DNA from: Paraflavitalea devenefica
GTDB taxonomy: Bacteria; Bacteroidota; Bacteroidia; Chitinophagales; Chitinophagaceae
Assembly: GCF_011759375.1 (NCBI RefSeq)
Contig: NZ_JAARML010000003.1
Span: 248,001 to 312,000, forward strand
DNA: 64,000 nt
Direction: 5' to 3'
Below are positions 53,192-60,674 of the stretch, piece after piece. Positions within the stretch are counted from its first letter, which is position 1. Each line of letters begins with the position of its first letter. Made by a program: the position numbers and the translations under genes. The notes beneath the pieces are model-generated. The model made no database searches. It worked only from the letters and a program-made list of their open reading frames with translations, and was not told the DNA's origin.

Positions 53192-53917
53192 TTACTTCTT
53201 CATCGCATACTGTATCCCGCCCAGCAAATGTTGGAGGTACAGGGTATCTGTAGTAAAAGATTCATTCGTATGTCCCAGTTCGGTATAAAAAGCGCGGCCT
53301 CCTTCAAATGCATGGTACCAGCTCATGGGGTGGGTGGTACCCATGCGGTTGCCGGTGTACGTGCTTTCATCAATCGTCATCGTTACATGCACACTGTCCG
53401 ACATCCATTTATAATTATACCACTCGTCTTTCCGCGTCCACCGCTTCGGTAAATGTTTCGTAGAGGTATGTTTATCATCAATCACATCCAGTGTCGCTTC
53501 CTGCGTGGCCGGGTGACTTTTAAAATAAGCGCCTACCAGCCGGCCATACCAGGGCCAGTCATACTCTGTATCGGTAGCGGCATGTACACCTACAAATCCG
53601 CCACCGGAGCGGATATACTGTTCAAAAGCAGCCTGCTGGGCATCATCCAGTACATTACCAGTAGTATTCAGGAATACAACAGCTTTATACTTTTTCAGGT
53701 TGTCCTTCGTGAATACAGTGGCATCGGAACTGGTGTCTACCCCAAACTTATTCCCGGCACCCAGCTTAATAATCGCCAGCTTGCCTTCAGCAATGGATTG
53801 ATGGTGATAACCGGCCGTTTTACAAAATACCAGTATCTTATTCTTCTGAGCTGGTGCAGTAAAAGACAGGAACAAAAACAAGGAAAGAACACCTGTTAGC
53901 TTAGTTGGATACATCAT
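53192..53917 (-). CDS. Secreted ThuA-domain protein
   Basis: A 241-residue protein with signal peptide 1-23 (ending APAQ). The class I glutamine-amidotransferase-like ThuA fold is seen from ILVFCKTAGYHHQSI, VFLNTTGNVLDDAQQAAFEQYI, GGGFVGVHAATDTEYDWPWYG and YTELGHTNESF. ThuA-like proteins are frequent in Bacteroidota sugar regions, and some act on sugar derivatives, but the reaction is unknown. It is divergent from the operon at 54144, sharing a 226-bp promoter region. Confidence 0.88.
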   Translation of the reverse strand: MMYPTKLTGVLSLFLFLSFTAPAQKNKILVFCKTAGYHHQSIAEGKLAIIKLGAGNKFGVDTSSDATVFTKDNLKKYKAVVFLNTTGNVLDDAQQAAFEQYIRSGGGFVGVHAATDTEYDWPWYGRLVGAYFKSHPATQEATLDVIDDKHTSTKHLPKRWTRKDEWYNYKWMSDSVHVTMTIDESTYTGNRMGTTHPMSWYHAFEGGRAFYTELGHTNESFTTDTLYLQHLLGGIQYAMKK

Positions 53918-53960
53918 ATGGCTTATAAGAGTGAATGGATTGGTTGTCCTGTGAAACTAC

Positions 53961-54021
53961 GAATTTTTTTTCGGGCGCCCCGTTCGCATGCTGTCCCTGC
54001 GAAATTTTTTTCATCGGGCGC
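53961..54021. promoter_or_regulatory. Direct repeats upstream of the sigma-54-type promoter
   Basis: GAA-T8-CGGGCGC (53961-53978) recurs as GAAA-T7-CATCGGGCGC (54001-54021), with the CGGGCGC cores 43 bp apart, close to four helical turns. They lie about 45-90 bp before the -24 element, a place where sigma-54 activators commonly bind. The hairpin TTCGCA/TGCGAA (53983-54003) sits between them. Enhancer function is inferred. Confidence 0.4.
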
Positions 54022-54058
54022 ATTCCTTCAACTGCTTGAAGTACAATCCTTTTCCCGG

Positions 54059-54075
54059 TTGGCACTGCCTTTGAA
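54059..54075 (+). promoter_or_regulatory. Sigma-54-type promoter of the Glu/Phe-rich operon
   Basis: TTGGCAC (54059-54065) and TTGAA (54071-54075) match the -24 (YTGGCAC) and -12 (TTGCW) elements, with the GG-to-G distance of exactly 12 bp required for sigma-54. The only weak base is GA for GC at -12. Transcription would start near 54085, leaving a leader of about 60 bases. The sigma-54 activator gene at 61508 is the last, convergent gene of the cluster. Confidence 0.6.
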
Positions 54076-54143
54076 CTATACTTCGCCGTAACCAGGTATG
54101 ACAACCTGTAACAATCATTTTCTTCATCCTAAAACATTTTATT

Positions 54144-54893
54144 ATGCACAACATTGATCGAACTACCAATGAGTATGAATTCAGTAACGAATTCGAATTT
54201 GAAGGCGAAGGTGAATTTGAGTTTGAATTTGAAGGAGAGGGCGAAGGCGAATTTGAATTTGAAGGCGAACTGGAAGGGGAAGCGCTGGAGCTGGAACTGG
54301 CTACCCAGTTGCTGGAAGTAACCAATGAATATGAACTGGAACAATTCCTCGGTAACGTATTCAAAAAAATAGGCCGGGGCGTTTCCAACTTTGCCAAATC
54401 ATCTGTGGGCAAGGGACTGCTGGGTGGCTTAAAATCCATCGCCAAAAAAGCATTGCCCATCGCTGGTGGAGCATTGGGTAACCTTGTGGCGCCAGGCATT
54501 GGCGGTATGATTGGCAGTAAACTCGGTGGTTTTGCTTCCAACATGTTTGAACTGGAGCTCGAAGGCCTTAGCAATGAAGACCGCGAATTTGAAGTAGCCC
54601 GTCGTTTTGTACGCTTTGCTTCCGATGCTACCCGTCGTGCATCTTCCGCTGCTGCTGCCGGTGCGTCACCCAAAGCTGCCGTAGGCAATGCCCTCAAACA
54701 GGCTGCTTATAACCATGCGCCCGGTTTACTCCGCAAACGTCGCGGTGGCAGGCCCGGAAGAGGTGGCAGGCCAGGTATGGGCGGCAGCGCAACTGCTTAC
54801 AATGGTGGCGCGGGTTATGATAGCGGTACCGAAGGAGGCACATCCGGCACCTGGGTAAAAGATGGCAACAACATCATCGTTTATGGCGCCTGA
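54144..54893 (+). CDS. Glu/Phe-rich leader protein with FLG motif and cationic glycine-zipper segment (family A1)
   Basis: A 249-residue protein that I do not recognise by family name. Residues 9-52 alternate strictly between Glu and Phe, Gly or Leu (EFEFEGEGEFEFEFEG), an acidic amphipathic strand. NEYELEQFLG follows at 61-70. Residues 71-132 are cationic and glycine-rich (FKKIGRGV, GLLGGLKSIAKKALPIAGGA, GIGGMIGSKLGG), resembling membrane-active helices. Residues 145-200 are a basic helical region ending LLRKRR, then a Gly-rich linker and the C-terminal motif GTWVKDGNNIIVYGA. No signal peptide. The protein at 54938 has the same plan. I infer a precursor or exported structural protein; which one is open. 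Confidence 0.75.
   Translation: MHNIDRTTNEYEFSNEFEFEGEGEFEFEFEGEGEGEFEFEGELEGEALELELATQLLEVTNEYELEQFLGNVFKKIGRGVSNFAKSSVGKGLLGGLKSIAKKALPIAGGALGNLVAPGIGGMIGSKLGGFASNMFELELEGLSNEDREFEVARRFVRFASDATRRASSAAAAGASPKAAVGNALKQAAYNHAPGLLRKRRGGRPGRGGRPGMGGSATAYNGGAGYDSGTEGGTSGTWVKDGNNIIVYGA
54189..54297 (+). repeat. Degenerate GAATTT/GAAGGC hexamer tract
   Basis: The alternating Glu-Phe and Glu-Gly codons make an in-frame tract of 6-bp units, mostly GAATTT, GAAGGC and close variants. Gain or loss of a unit would keep both frame and alternation, so the tract can vary in length without breaking the gene. Confidence 0.7.
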
Positions 54894-54937
54894 TCAAAGG
54901 CACTAACCAAATTACAATACCTTAAAATCTTACTTAC

Positions 54938-55510
54938 ATGAGTAGCTTATATGAATATGAGTTCAATACCGAATTTGAAGGTGAAGGGGAAGGTGAACTC
55001 GTCCATGAACTATTATCGGTTACCAATGAATATGAATTGGAAAACTTCCTCGGCAATGTATGGAATGCTGCCAAACGGTTGTACAACTCGCCGCAGGGAC
55101 AGGCCATTAAAAAAGACTTCGTGACCGGCGCTAAAAGCTTCGGAAAGAAAATGCTGCCCAGCATAGGTCGCAACATCGGTTCCTATGTCGGTGGAAGCAC
55201 CGGGGCCAACATCGGGGGAAGCCTGGCCAATGCAGCCAGTAACTGGCTCTTTAATGAAGTAGGTGAAACAGAAGCGGTGGATTACCTGCGGGTAGTGCGC
55301 AAAGCTGCCAAATACCTCAATAAAGCGCTTAGTGAAGGTGCTACAGGTGCGCCCAGAGCAATGGTTACACAGGCTATCAACCAGGCTGCCCGGCCCGTAT
55401 TGGCCAAACGCCGTGCGCAATCTTCTATCGGTTACGCTGGCCCCTCATCCAAAAAACAGGGAAAATGGTTCAGACAAGGCAACCAGTTAATACTGCAGGG
55501 CGCGATCTGA
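54938..55510 (+). CDS. Glu/Phe-rich leader protein with FLG motif and glycine zipper (family A2)
   Basis: A 190-residue paralogue of the preceding protein. It has a shorter acidic start (YEYEFNTEFEGEGEGE), then VTNEYELENFLGNV at 28-41, nearly identical to its neighbour. Residues 42-105 hold basic stretches (AIKKDFVTGAKSFGKKM) and a glycine zipper (IGSYVGGSTGANIGGSL). A helical basic region ends VLAKRR (about 160), and the C-terminus GKWFRQGNQLILQGAI copies the neighbour's closing motif. No signal peptide. Lies 44 bp after the first gene; its last 46 bp overlap the next gene. Role unknown; paralogy suggests a two-component assembly. Confidence 0.75.
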   Translation: MSSLYEYEFNTEFEGEGEGELVHELLSVTNEYELENFLGNVWNAAKRLYNSPQGQAIKKDFVTGAKSFGKKMLPSIGRNIGSYVGGSTGANIGGSLANAASNWLFNEVGETEAVDYLRVVRKAAKYLNKALSEGATGAPRAMVTQAINQAARPVLAKRRAQSSIGYAGPSSKKQGKWFRQGNQLILQGAI

Positions 55511-56742
55511 AATACCGGCGTTTCCTCATCAATGAGGCCCAGGGATTATTGACGCGCCTGTCACAGATGCAGGCTTTTGAAACATCCATGCCGATGGTCA
55601 TCGCAGCAGCCATACCCTATCGCGCGCAGAAGAATATCTTTGAACTTATGCGTGCAGGTAAAGAGTTGCTCGCTACCAAAGTACGGCGCTTTATTGACCG
55701 GATGGAACAGCCGCATCAGATGCATACGGAGAAATGCCAGGCCGCCTACGCTGTACTTAAGTTGCAGTTCAATGCACTGCTCGACCAGTTCGACATCTTT
55801 GCCGATGTGGTCAGCCAGCGTGGCGAAAATGAAACCGGTGTATGGGTGGCCGGTCTGGATGTCTTCGCAAAAGATGTGCTTAAAATGGAGCGTTTTCTCC
55901 TGGATGCACCACCACTCATCTGCTATCTCGACAGGGGCCATGGCGCCGCCATCCGCAGGGCGCGTACACGATTGCCGGGCGGTGATGAAAATCCGGTGGC
56001 CGTTATCAAGATACCCCGCGAAAGAATGGTGGCCAGCGGCATCGGCTCTTCACTGGTTCATGAAGTAGGTCACCAGGGCTCGGCCTTGCTCGATCTCATC
56101 CCTTCACTCAAACCAGTACTCGAAGACCTGTCGCGCCGCGATACCGCACGCGGGGAATCATGGCGACTGCTGAACCGGTGGATCTCAGAGATCCTGTCCG
56201 ACTTCTGGGCCGTCTCCTTCCTCGGTATCAGCGCCACCACCGGCTTAATGAGTGTGGTAAGCCTGCCCAAATACTTTGTGTTCAGAGCGGTTGACAATGA
56301 TCCACATCCATTTCCATGGATACGGGTAAAGATCAGCCTGGCTTTTGGCAAGCTCATCTATCCGGAAGATCAGTGGCATCGACTCGAACAGCTCTGGGAA
56401 TCCATGTATCCAAAAACAGGATTAAAGCCAACTGCCCTGGAGTTGATCAATAACCTCGAAGCCACCCTGCCATCTTTTGCAAAACTGGTTATTGAGCACA
56501 AGCCCTTAAAGCTGAAAGGTAAACAGCTTAATCAAATATTTCCGTATCACCAACGGCAACCGCACCAGCTAAGGGCTTACTACCGGCAATGGAAAAATGA
56601 CCAGGAAGTCATGAAAAAGCAACGCCCCTCACTCGTATTCGCAGTAATAGGGCAGGCCAGGGCCGATAACGTCATCACACCGTTTGCCGAAAACCGGATA
56701 CTCACCAGCATGCTCCGTCATTGGGCATTGGTGAACATCTGA
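55465..56742 (+). CDS. Putative HExxH zinc metalloprotease of the Glu/Phe-rich operon
   Basis: A 425-residue protein without signal peptide. The zincin motif is SSLVHEVGHQGSALLDL, with His199, Glu200 and His203; a candidate third ligand is Glu242 or Asp246 in WISEILSDFWAVSF. The N-terminal 150 residues are helical, the C-terminal 150 are basic and unassigned. The assigned start (ATG 55465) overlaps the previous gene by 46 bp, but protein-like sequence begins early (DLKYRRFLINEAQGLL), so a start near the stop of that gene is needed in any case. I do not know a named family. Position right after two leader-bearing proteins makes leader cleavage a testable idea. Confidence 0.7.
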   Translation: MVQTRQPVNTAGRDLKYRRFLINEAQGLLTRLSQMQAFETSMPMVIAAAIPYRAQKNIFELMRAGKELLATKVRRFIDRMEQPHQMHTEKCQAAYAVLKLQFNALLDQFDIFADVVSQRGENETGVWVAGLDVFAKDVLKMERFLLDAPPLICYLDRGHGAAIRRARTRLPGGDENPVAVIKIPRERMVASGIGSSLVHEVGHQGSALLDLIPSLKPVLEDLSRRDTARGESWRLLNRWISEILSDFWAVSFLGISATTGLMSVVSLPKYFVFRAVDNDPHPFPWIRVKISLAFGKLIYPEDQWHRLEQLWESMYPKTGLKPTALELINNLEATLPSFAKLVIEHKPLKLKGKQLNQIFPYHQRQPHQLRAYYRQWKNDQEVMKKQRPSLVFAVIGQARADNVITPFAENRILTSMLRHWALVNI

Positions 56743-56778
56743 TGGAAAAAATTATTTAGACAATAAAAATTATTAAAC

Positions 56779-58701
56779 ATGGCTACTGTAAACTTTGTGA
56801 ATCCGATCTTTAACAAGTCGGGTAATCACTCCTTTGATTTCTCCAGGAAAGGGCCGGTTGTTGATGTAGGTAAAGTCCTTACCAGCCCCAAAGATAACCT
56901 CATCAAGGTGGGAGATGTCATTTACCTTACCGTTCGCTTCAGGGCCGATAACGTCAGCAAGTCAACCAACGGACAGCACTTTTCTTCCTTCTTTGTTTTT
57001 TATTCTCCTGCTGATGACAAGGAACTGAAAGTAAAATACATATTCGATGCAGCCAATCCCATCCTTATTCCTGCAGGCAGTGGAGAGGATATTCAATTGG
57101 AATGCCTGCTGGATCTGGCCGATCTCGCTTCGGGTGAAAAAATAATTCAGCTCATGGGCTATGATAAAGAGCCCGGTAAGCTGAGAGAAGTATTGCTGGC
57201 AGAATCAGATCCTTTTTATGTGCAGCAATCACTCGCCGACCTGATGCAACCCAACATCGCCAACCAGGGGATTGCCAATGATGAGGCCAACCTCTCCCGC
57301 GACCGCATCAACAATCCGGCTTACTTCCCGGTAGGATTGCAACCCGTAAATCCTTTATACACAAAGGATGTAAAACTATGGGAAGCCATCAGGGATGCCA
57401 CAGAGGCCCTTTCCTTCAGGAACTACCTCGATTTCATGAATGTTATTTTCTGTGGCGAAGATATACCGCTGGATCATGAAAGCATATTCCAGAAAGAGCT
57501 GAAACGCCTGAAGAAACGCAGGAAACTGCCTTTCAATGACACCGATGCCTATCGCTCCATTAAAATAGCCACAGAAGCATTTGTAATGGTGAACCTGGCC
57601 AATAGTACCGGTGATCTGTCAGGCTATCTTCGTACTGTTTCTGACTCAACCGGGGAAGTATTGCAGATCATTCCTTACCTCGCTATCATTCGCAACAAGC
57701 TCAGTGATATCGACTTTAAGTCTACCAGCTTTGAAGATGCGCTCAATAACTTCATTGACGATGGCAATGATGCTGTTGCCGATACCTGCTATGGTATCAT
57801 TTCCGAACGCATTCAGCAACCCATCTACCTGGAGCTCATCTGGAGTTATTGGCATGAAGAAAGCATGATGGTACAGGGCGTTAATACCATTGCCCGCCGC
57901 TTCCAGAATATCAAAGGCGAAGGAGCAGTAGATCCGCTGGCCAACCTCGAAGTAGGTCCGCTGCGCCCGTTAAGCAACCTCATGTGGGGATACATCCAGG
58001 ACGAACAACACCGTCTCACTGTGCGTCGCCGGGCCTATGAATATGATCACCATTATGGCATTACCCTTCAGGGAAAAGCTGTTACCAACATGCGTACGGC
58101 CGATAGCCGCAGCAAATTCATTGAAGCATTTCACATGCTCATGAACCTTTGCATGAAATTCTATCGCCAGTATGATGATACCACCGTGGTGGCCGATGGA
58201 TTCCCCATCATGAATGCCCTGAAGGAAGTGCACATGATCCTGAGTGAGGGGGCACATAACCAGTATGGCGACCTGCCTTCCACTGCCCGCATTGAAATGC
58301 TCATGCAGCAATACCTGCTGGCGCGCCCCGAGTTCAGGGAGTTCTTGCCTACCCGCCAGATGGTGCCCTATCCCGAAGCCTGGATGGACAGGGCCGCTGT
58401 ATTGAACCAGTTACACAACTGGACAAAGACCAGTGTACTGCATTTCCGCGACCTGGGTGTGTTTGGAGAGCAGATCTTGTTATCAATCCGCTTTGGTGCG
58501 TGGAGTACCGTATTCAATCGCGACCAGGCAGCCAACTGGGCCATCTTCTGGCGGCCGCAGATCCAGAACTACATGCATGCTTACCGTGCTGTTACCGGGG
58601 TTGACCTTACCCGTGAAGACGGCGCGATGATAGATGCTCAGCAACCTTCTACTCATTTATTACGCAGGCTAAAAGAACAAAACAGTAAGATGAAGCTATG
58701 A
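56779..58701 (+). CDS. Unknown 640-residue protein of the Glu/Phe-rich operon
   Basis: No family recognised. Residues 1-150 look like one or two beta-sandwich domains (DVIYLTVRFRADN, HFSSFFVFYSP, IQLECLLDLADL). The remaining 490 are mostly helical, with charged segments (KELKRLKKRRKLPF), HHYGITLQGKAVTNMRT, and aromatic patches (WAIFWRPQIQNYMHAYRAV). No signal peptide and no membrane helix. Starts 36 bp after the protease gene and overlaps the next gene by 4 bp (ATGA), so translation is coupled. Size and mixed layout would suit a scaffold or carrier, which is only a guess. Confidence 0.7.
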   Translation: MATVNFVNPIFNKSGNHSFDFSRKGPVVDVGKVLTSPKDNLIKVGDVIYLTVRFRADNVSKSTNGQHFSSFFVFYSPADDKELKVKYIFDAANPILIPAGSGEDIQLECLLDLADLASGEKIIQLMGYDKEPGKLREVLLAESDPFYVQQSLADLMQPNIANQGIANDEANLSRDRINNPAYFPVGLQPVNPLYTKDVKLWEAIRDATEALSFRNYLDFMNVIFCGEDIPLDHESIFQKELKRLKKRRKLPFNDTDAYRSIKIATEAFVMVNLANSTGDLSGYLRTVSDSTGEVLQIIPYLAIIRNKLSDIDFKSTSFEDALNNFIDDGNDAVADTCYGIISERIQQPIYLELIWSYWHEESMMVQGVNTIARRFQNIKGEGAVDPLANLEVGPLRPLSNLMWGYIQDEQHRLTVRRRAYEYDHHYGITLQGKAVTNMRTADSRSKFIEAFHMLMNLCMKFYRQYDDTTVVADGFPIMNALKEVHMILSEGAHNQYGDLPSTARIEMLMQQYLLARPEFREFLPTRQMVPYPEAWMDRAAVLNQLHNWTKTSVLHFRDLGVFGEQILLSIRFGAWSTVFNRDQAANWAIFWRPQIQNYMHAYRAVTGVDLTREDGAMIDAQQPSTHLLRRLKEQNSKMKL

Positions 58702-59834
58702 CCGATTTTACATCGTCGCTGTATCTCGGAATGAAACATAGCAGTAGTGAACTCAATGGTTGGCAACGATTGACGACCGGCGTACCTGCCGCGCTTTGGG
58801 AAGCAACCCTCCCTACACAGGTGGGTGATCGCGTGGCAGGTATGCAGGGATTGGAAAAAGGACTAACAGCGCCTTCCACCCTGCACCTCTATTGGGATCT
58901 CTTTGGGTTCCTGGTCAGGCAGCCGGTGATCCTCTTCATAGATCAGAAGATCTATCCTGTTTCGAGGTATGGCATAGAAAAGCTGTTGCTCCATAATAGG
59001 TCCGTACACACATTCAGGCATTTTGATGCCGCCCAGGTGGCAAGGCTCGTAAAAAAAGAGGTGACCGGATCAGCCATACCGGTAGTGGTCAGTGATGGCT
59101 GGTGCCCCGCCTGTGGCCGTGCTGCCCCGCTGCAGCAATATGCAGCTATTGTAAAACCGTTCAACGGCCTGGTCATCGTAGATGATACGCAGGCATTCGG
59201 GATACTGGGGGCTGCAAAACAAACCCGGCAGCCGTATGGCAAAGGTGGTGGCGGACTGCTGCCATGGTTATCCCTGCAGTCACCATCCATCATCACCATC
59301 GTATCGCTGGCCAAAGGATTGGGTGTACCCATGTCCGTCATAAGTGGTACAAAGGCATTCATCAATGCCTTTGCTGCGCATAGTCAAACGAGGGTCAACT
59401 CAAGTCCGGTAAGCCAGGCACACCTGCAGGCGGCGCTCAACGCTTTCCGCATCAACCGTTCGGAAGGCGATCAACGGCGGGCAGTCCTTTACCGCAACAT
59501 TGGCTTATTAAAGGCTTTGTTGCAGGAAGCCGGCATCTTTCCGCAAGGTGGCATCTTTCCGGTGCAAACCATTCGTTGCCGCACCCGTCAGCAAATCATC
59601 CGCCTCTTTGAGGGATTAAAAAAGGAACATATCAGAACGGTTTTGGTCACACCACATGGAGAACAACAGCCGGCCCTTTCGCTCATACTCCGCAGCGATC
59701 ATACCACCGGCGATATCCGTAGGCTGGCCGATGGTATCAGGAAACAGTATTCATTACTAAAACAACATCATTATGTCCACGATTTTACAGGAAATACTCA
59801 CCGAGCAGGAAGTGCTGAAAATGCCGCCGGGTGA
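58698..59834 (+). CDS. AONS/BioF-like PLP-dependent enzyme
   Basis: A 378-residue enzyme of the alpha-oxoamine synthase type (fold type I). The PLP Lys206 is in SLAKGLGVP, and the pyridine-binding Asp lies in IVDDTQAFGILG (162-163), where most relatives have DDAHG, so the usual His is Gln. VVSDGWCPACGRAAPLQQYA matches the family's region before it, and VSQAHLQAALNAF the later helix. Relatives condense an amino acid with an acyl-CoA or acyl carrier. Within this operon it may make or attach a small-molecule group. ATGA overlap with the gene upstream and a 62-bp overlap with the gene downstream show dense packing. Confidence 0.75.
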   Translation: MTDFTSSLYLGMKHSSSELNGWQRLTTGVPAALWEATLPTQVGDRVAGMQGLEKGLTAPSTLHLYWDLFGFLVRQPVILFIDQKIYPVSRYGIEKLLLHNRSVHTFRHFDAAQVARLVKKEVTGSAIPVVVSDGWCPACGRAAPLQQYAAIVKPFNGLVIVDDTQAFGILGAAKQTRQPYGKGGGGLLPWLSLQSPSIITIVSLAKGLGVPMSVISGTKAFINAFAAHSQTRVNSSPVSQAHLQAALNAFRINRSEGDQRRAVLYRNIGLLKALLQEAGIFPQGGIFPVQTIRCRTRQQIIRLFEGLKKEHIRTVLVTPHGEQQPALSLILRSDHTTGDIRRLADGIRKQYSLLKQHHYVHDFTGNTHRAGSAENAAG

Positions 59835-60672
59835 TATAACAAAAGTACATAAGGGGAAATGCTCCTGCCTGCAATGTACCCATGGCGTAGCCGGCCCTTC
59901 GCACAAGAACTGGCGGCAGCGCAGAAATGCCCGGTACTATAAACCGGTAGATGACTGCAAAGTGGCTGAGCAGCAGGAAATGGAAGAACAGTTCCTTGGT
60001 TCTGTACTGGGTACTGCGGTGAAAATAGGTTCAGGTATTGCCAATGCCACCAGTAAGGTCCCGGGAGCTGTGGCCAAACTGTCATCAGTAGCCGGTAAGA
60101 TACCGAAGTCACCCATCATCAGTATCGGTAACCGGCAGCGCGCCGACCTCTTACGTTATTGGGGCGAGAAACTGAAAAGAGCGAAAAGTGATGCCGTAAA
60201 AGCAAGGTATCAGCAATACATAAACACCATTAACAAAAGGCAACGTCCTTCCTGGCATCAATCGGAAAAAGACCTGCAGCTCTTCTTCCGGAAGCTGGGC
60301 ATGCCGGGGCAAAGAACCTTCCTCGGTAATCAACCGGCCCAATGGACCAGACGGGCCGATGGAAGACCGGTACCACCACGTGGCAGCGTAATTCCCGACA
60401 TCAATCCTGCAGATGCGATGATCGAAGTAAAGAATTACAACATCCAAAACCAGGATAAGCTCATCCGTAACCTGCAGCAACAGATCGGCCGCCGTATGCA
60501 ACAGGGGCCGCGGGATGCTGCCAATAATCCGCTTGATCAGAAAGTCATTCTTGACATGCGTGGTCAGCAAGCCACCTTCGATCAGCTCAAACAACTGGCG
60601 CAGCGCGTGGCTTCGGGTACCGGCCTTGCTCCGGAGAATGTACAAGTGGTTACCTGGGAGATCATAATATAA
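59773..60672 (+). CDS. PD-(D/E)xK nuclease-like toxin candidate with FLG motif
   Basis: A 299-residue protein. Its N-terminus has a Cys cluster (KCSCLQC, 29-35; Cys62). AEQQEMEEQFLGSV at 65-78 resembles the VTNEYELExFLGNV motif of the two leader proteins, and it too is followed by a glycine-rich basic stretch (GTAVKIGSGIANATSKVPG). The C-terminal domain (about 160-299) has IPDINPADAMIEVKNY, with Asp209, Glu218 and Lys220, the PD-(D/E)xK restriction-nuclease core seen in polymorphic toxins, then helix KLIRNLQQQIGRRM. ATG 59773 overlaps the previous gene by 62 bp; ATG 59821 is an alternative. No obvious immunity gene lies next to it. Confidence 0.68.
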   Translation: MSTILQEILTEQEVLKMPPGDITKVHKGKCSCLQCTHGVAGPSHKNWRQRRNARYYKPVDDCKVAEQQEMEEQFLGSVLGTAVKIGSGIANATSKVPGAVAKLSSVAGKIPKSPIISIGNRQRADLLRYWGEKLKRAKSDAVKARYQQYINTINKRQRPSWHQSEKDLQLFFRKLGMPGQRTFLGNQPAQWTRRADGRPVPPRGSVIPDINPADAMIEVKNYNIQNQDKLIRNLQQQIGRRMQQGPRDAANNPLDQKVILDMRGQQATFDQLKQLAQRVASGTGLAPENVQVVTWEIII

Positions 60673-60674
60673 TC

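Noticed and set aside
53983..54011. TTCGCA/TGCGAA hairpin plus T-run as a terminator
   Set aside because: It lies between divergent gene starts with no gene to terminate on the plus strand; I list it only as part of the promoter region.
54144..54300. Acidic repeat tract as a CRISPR array or noncoding satellite
   Set aside because: Units are codon-sized, in frame, without spacers, and translate into a leader shared with the next gene.
59773..60672. Nuclease-like protein as a DNA-repair or restriction enzyme
   Set aside because: No methyltransferase or repair gene is near, and the N-terminal motif links it to the leader proteins; the nuclease call itself rests only on the PD-(D/E)xK pattern.
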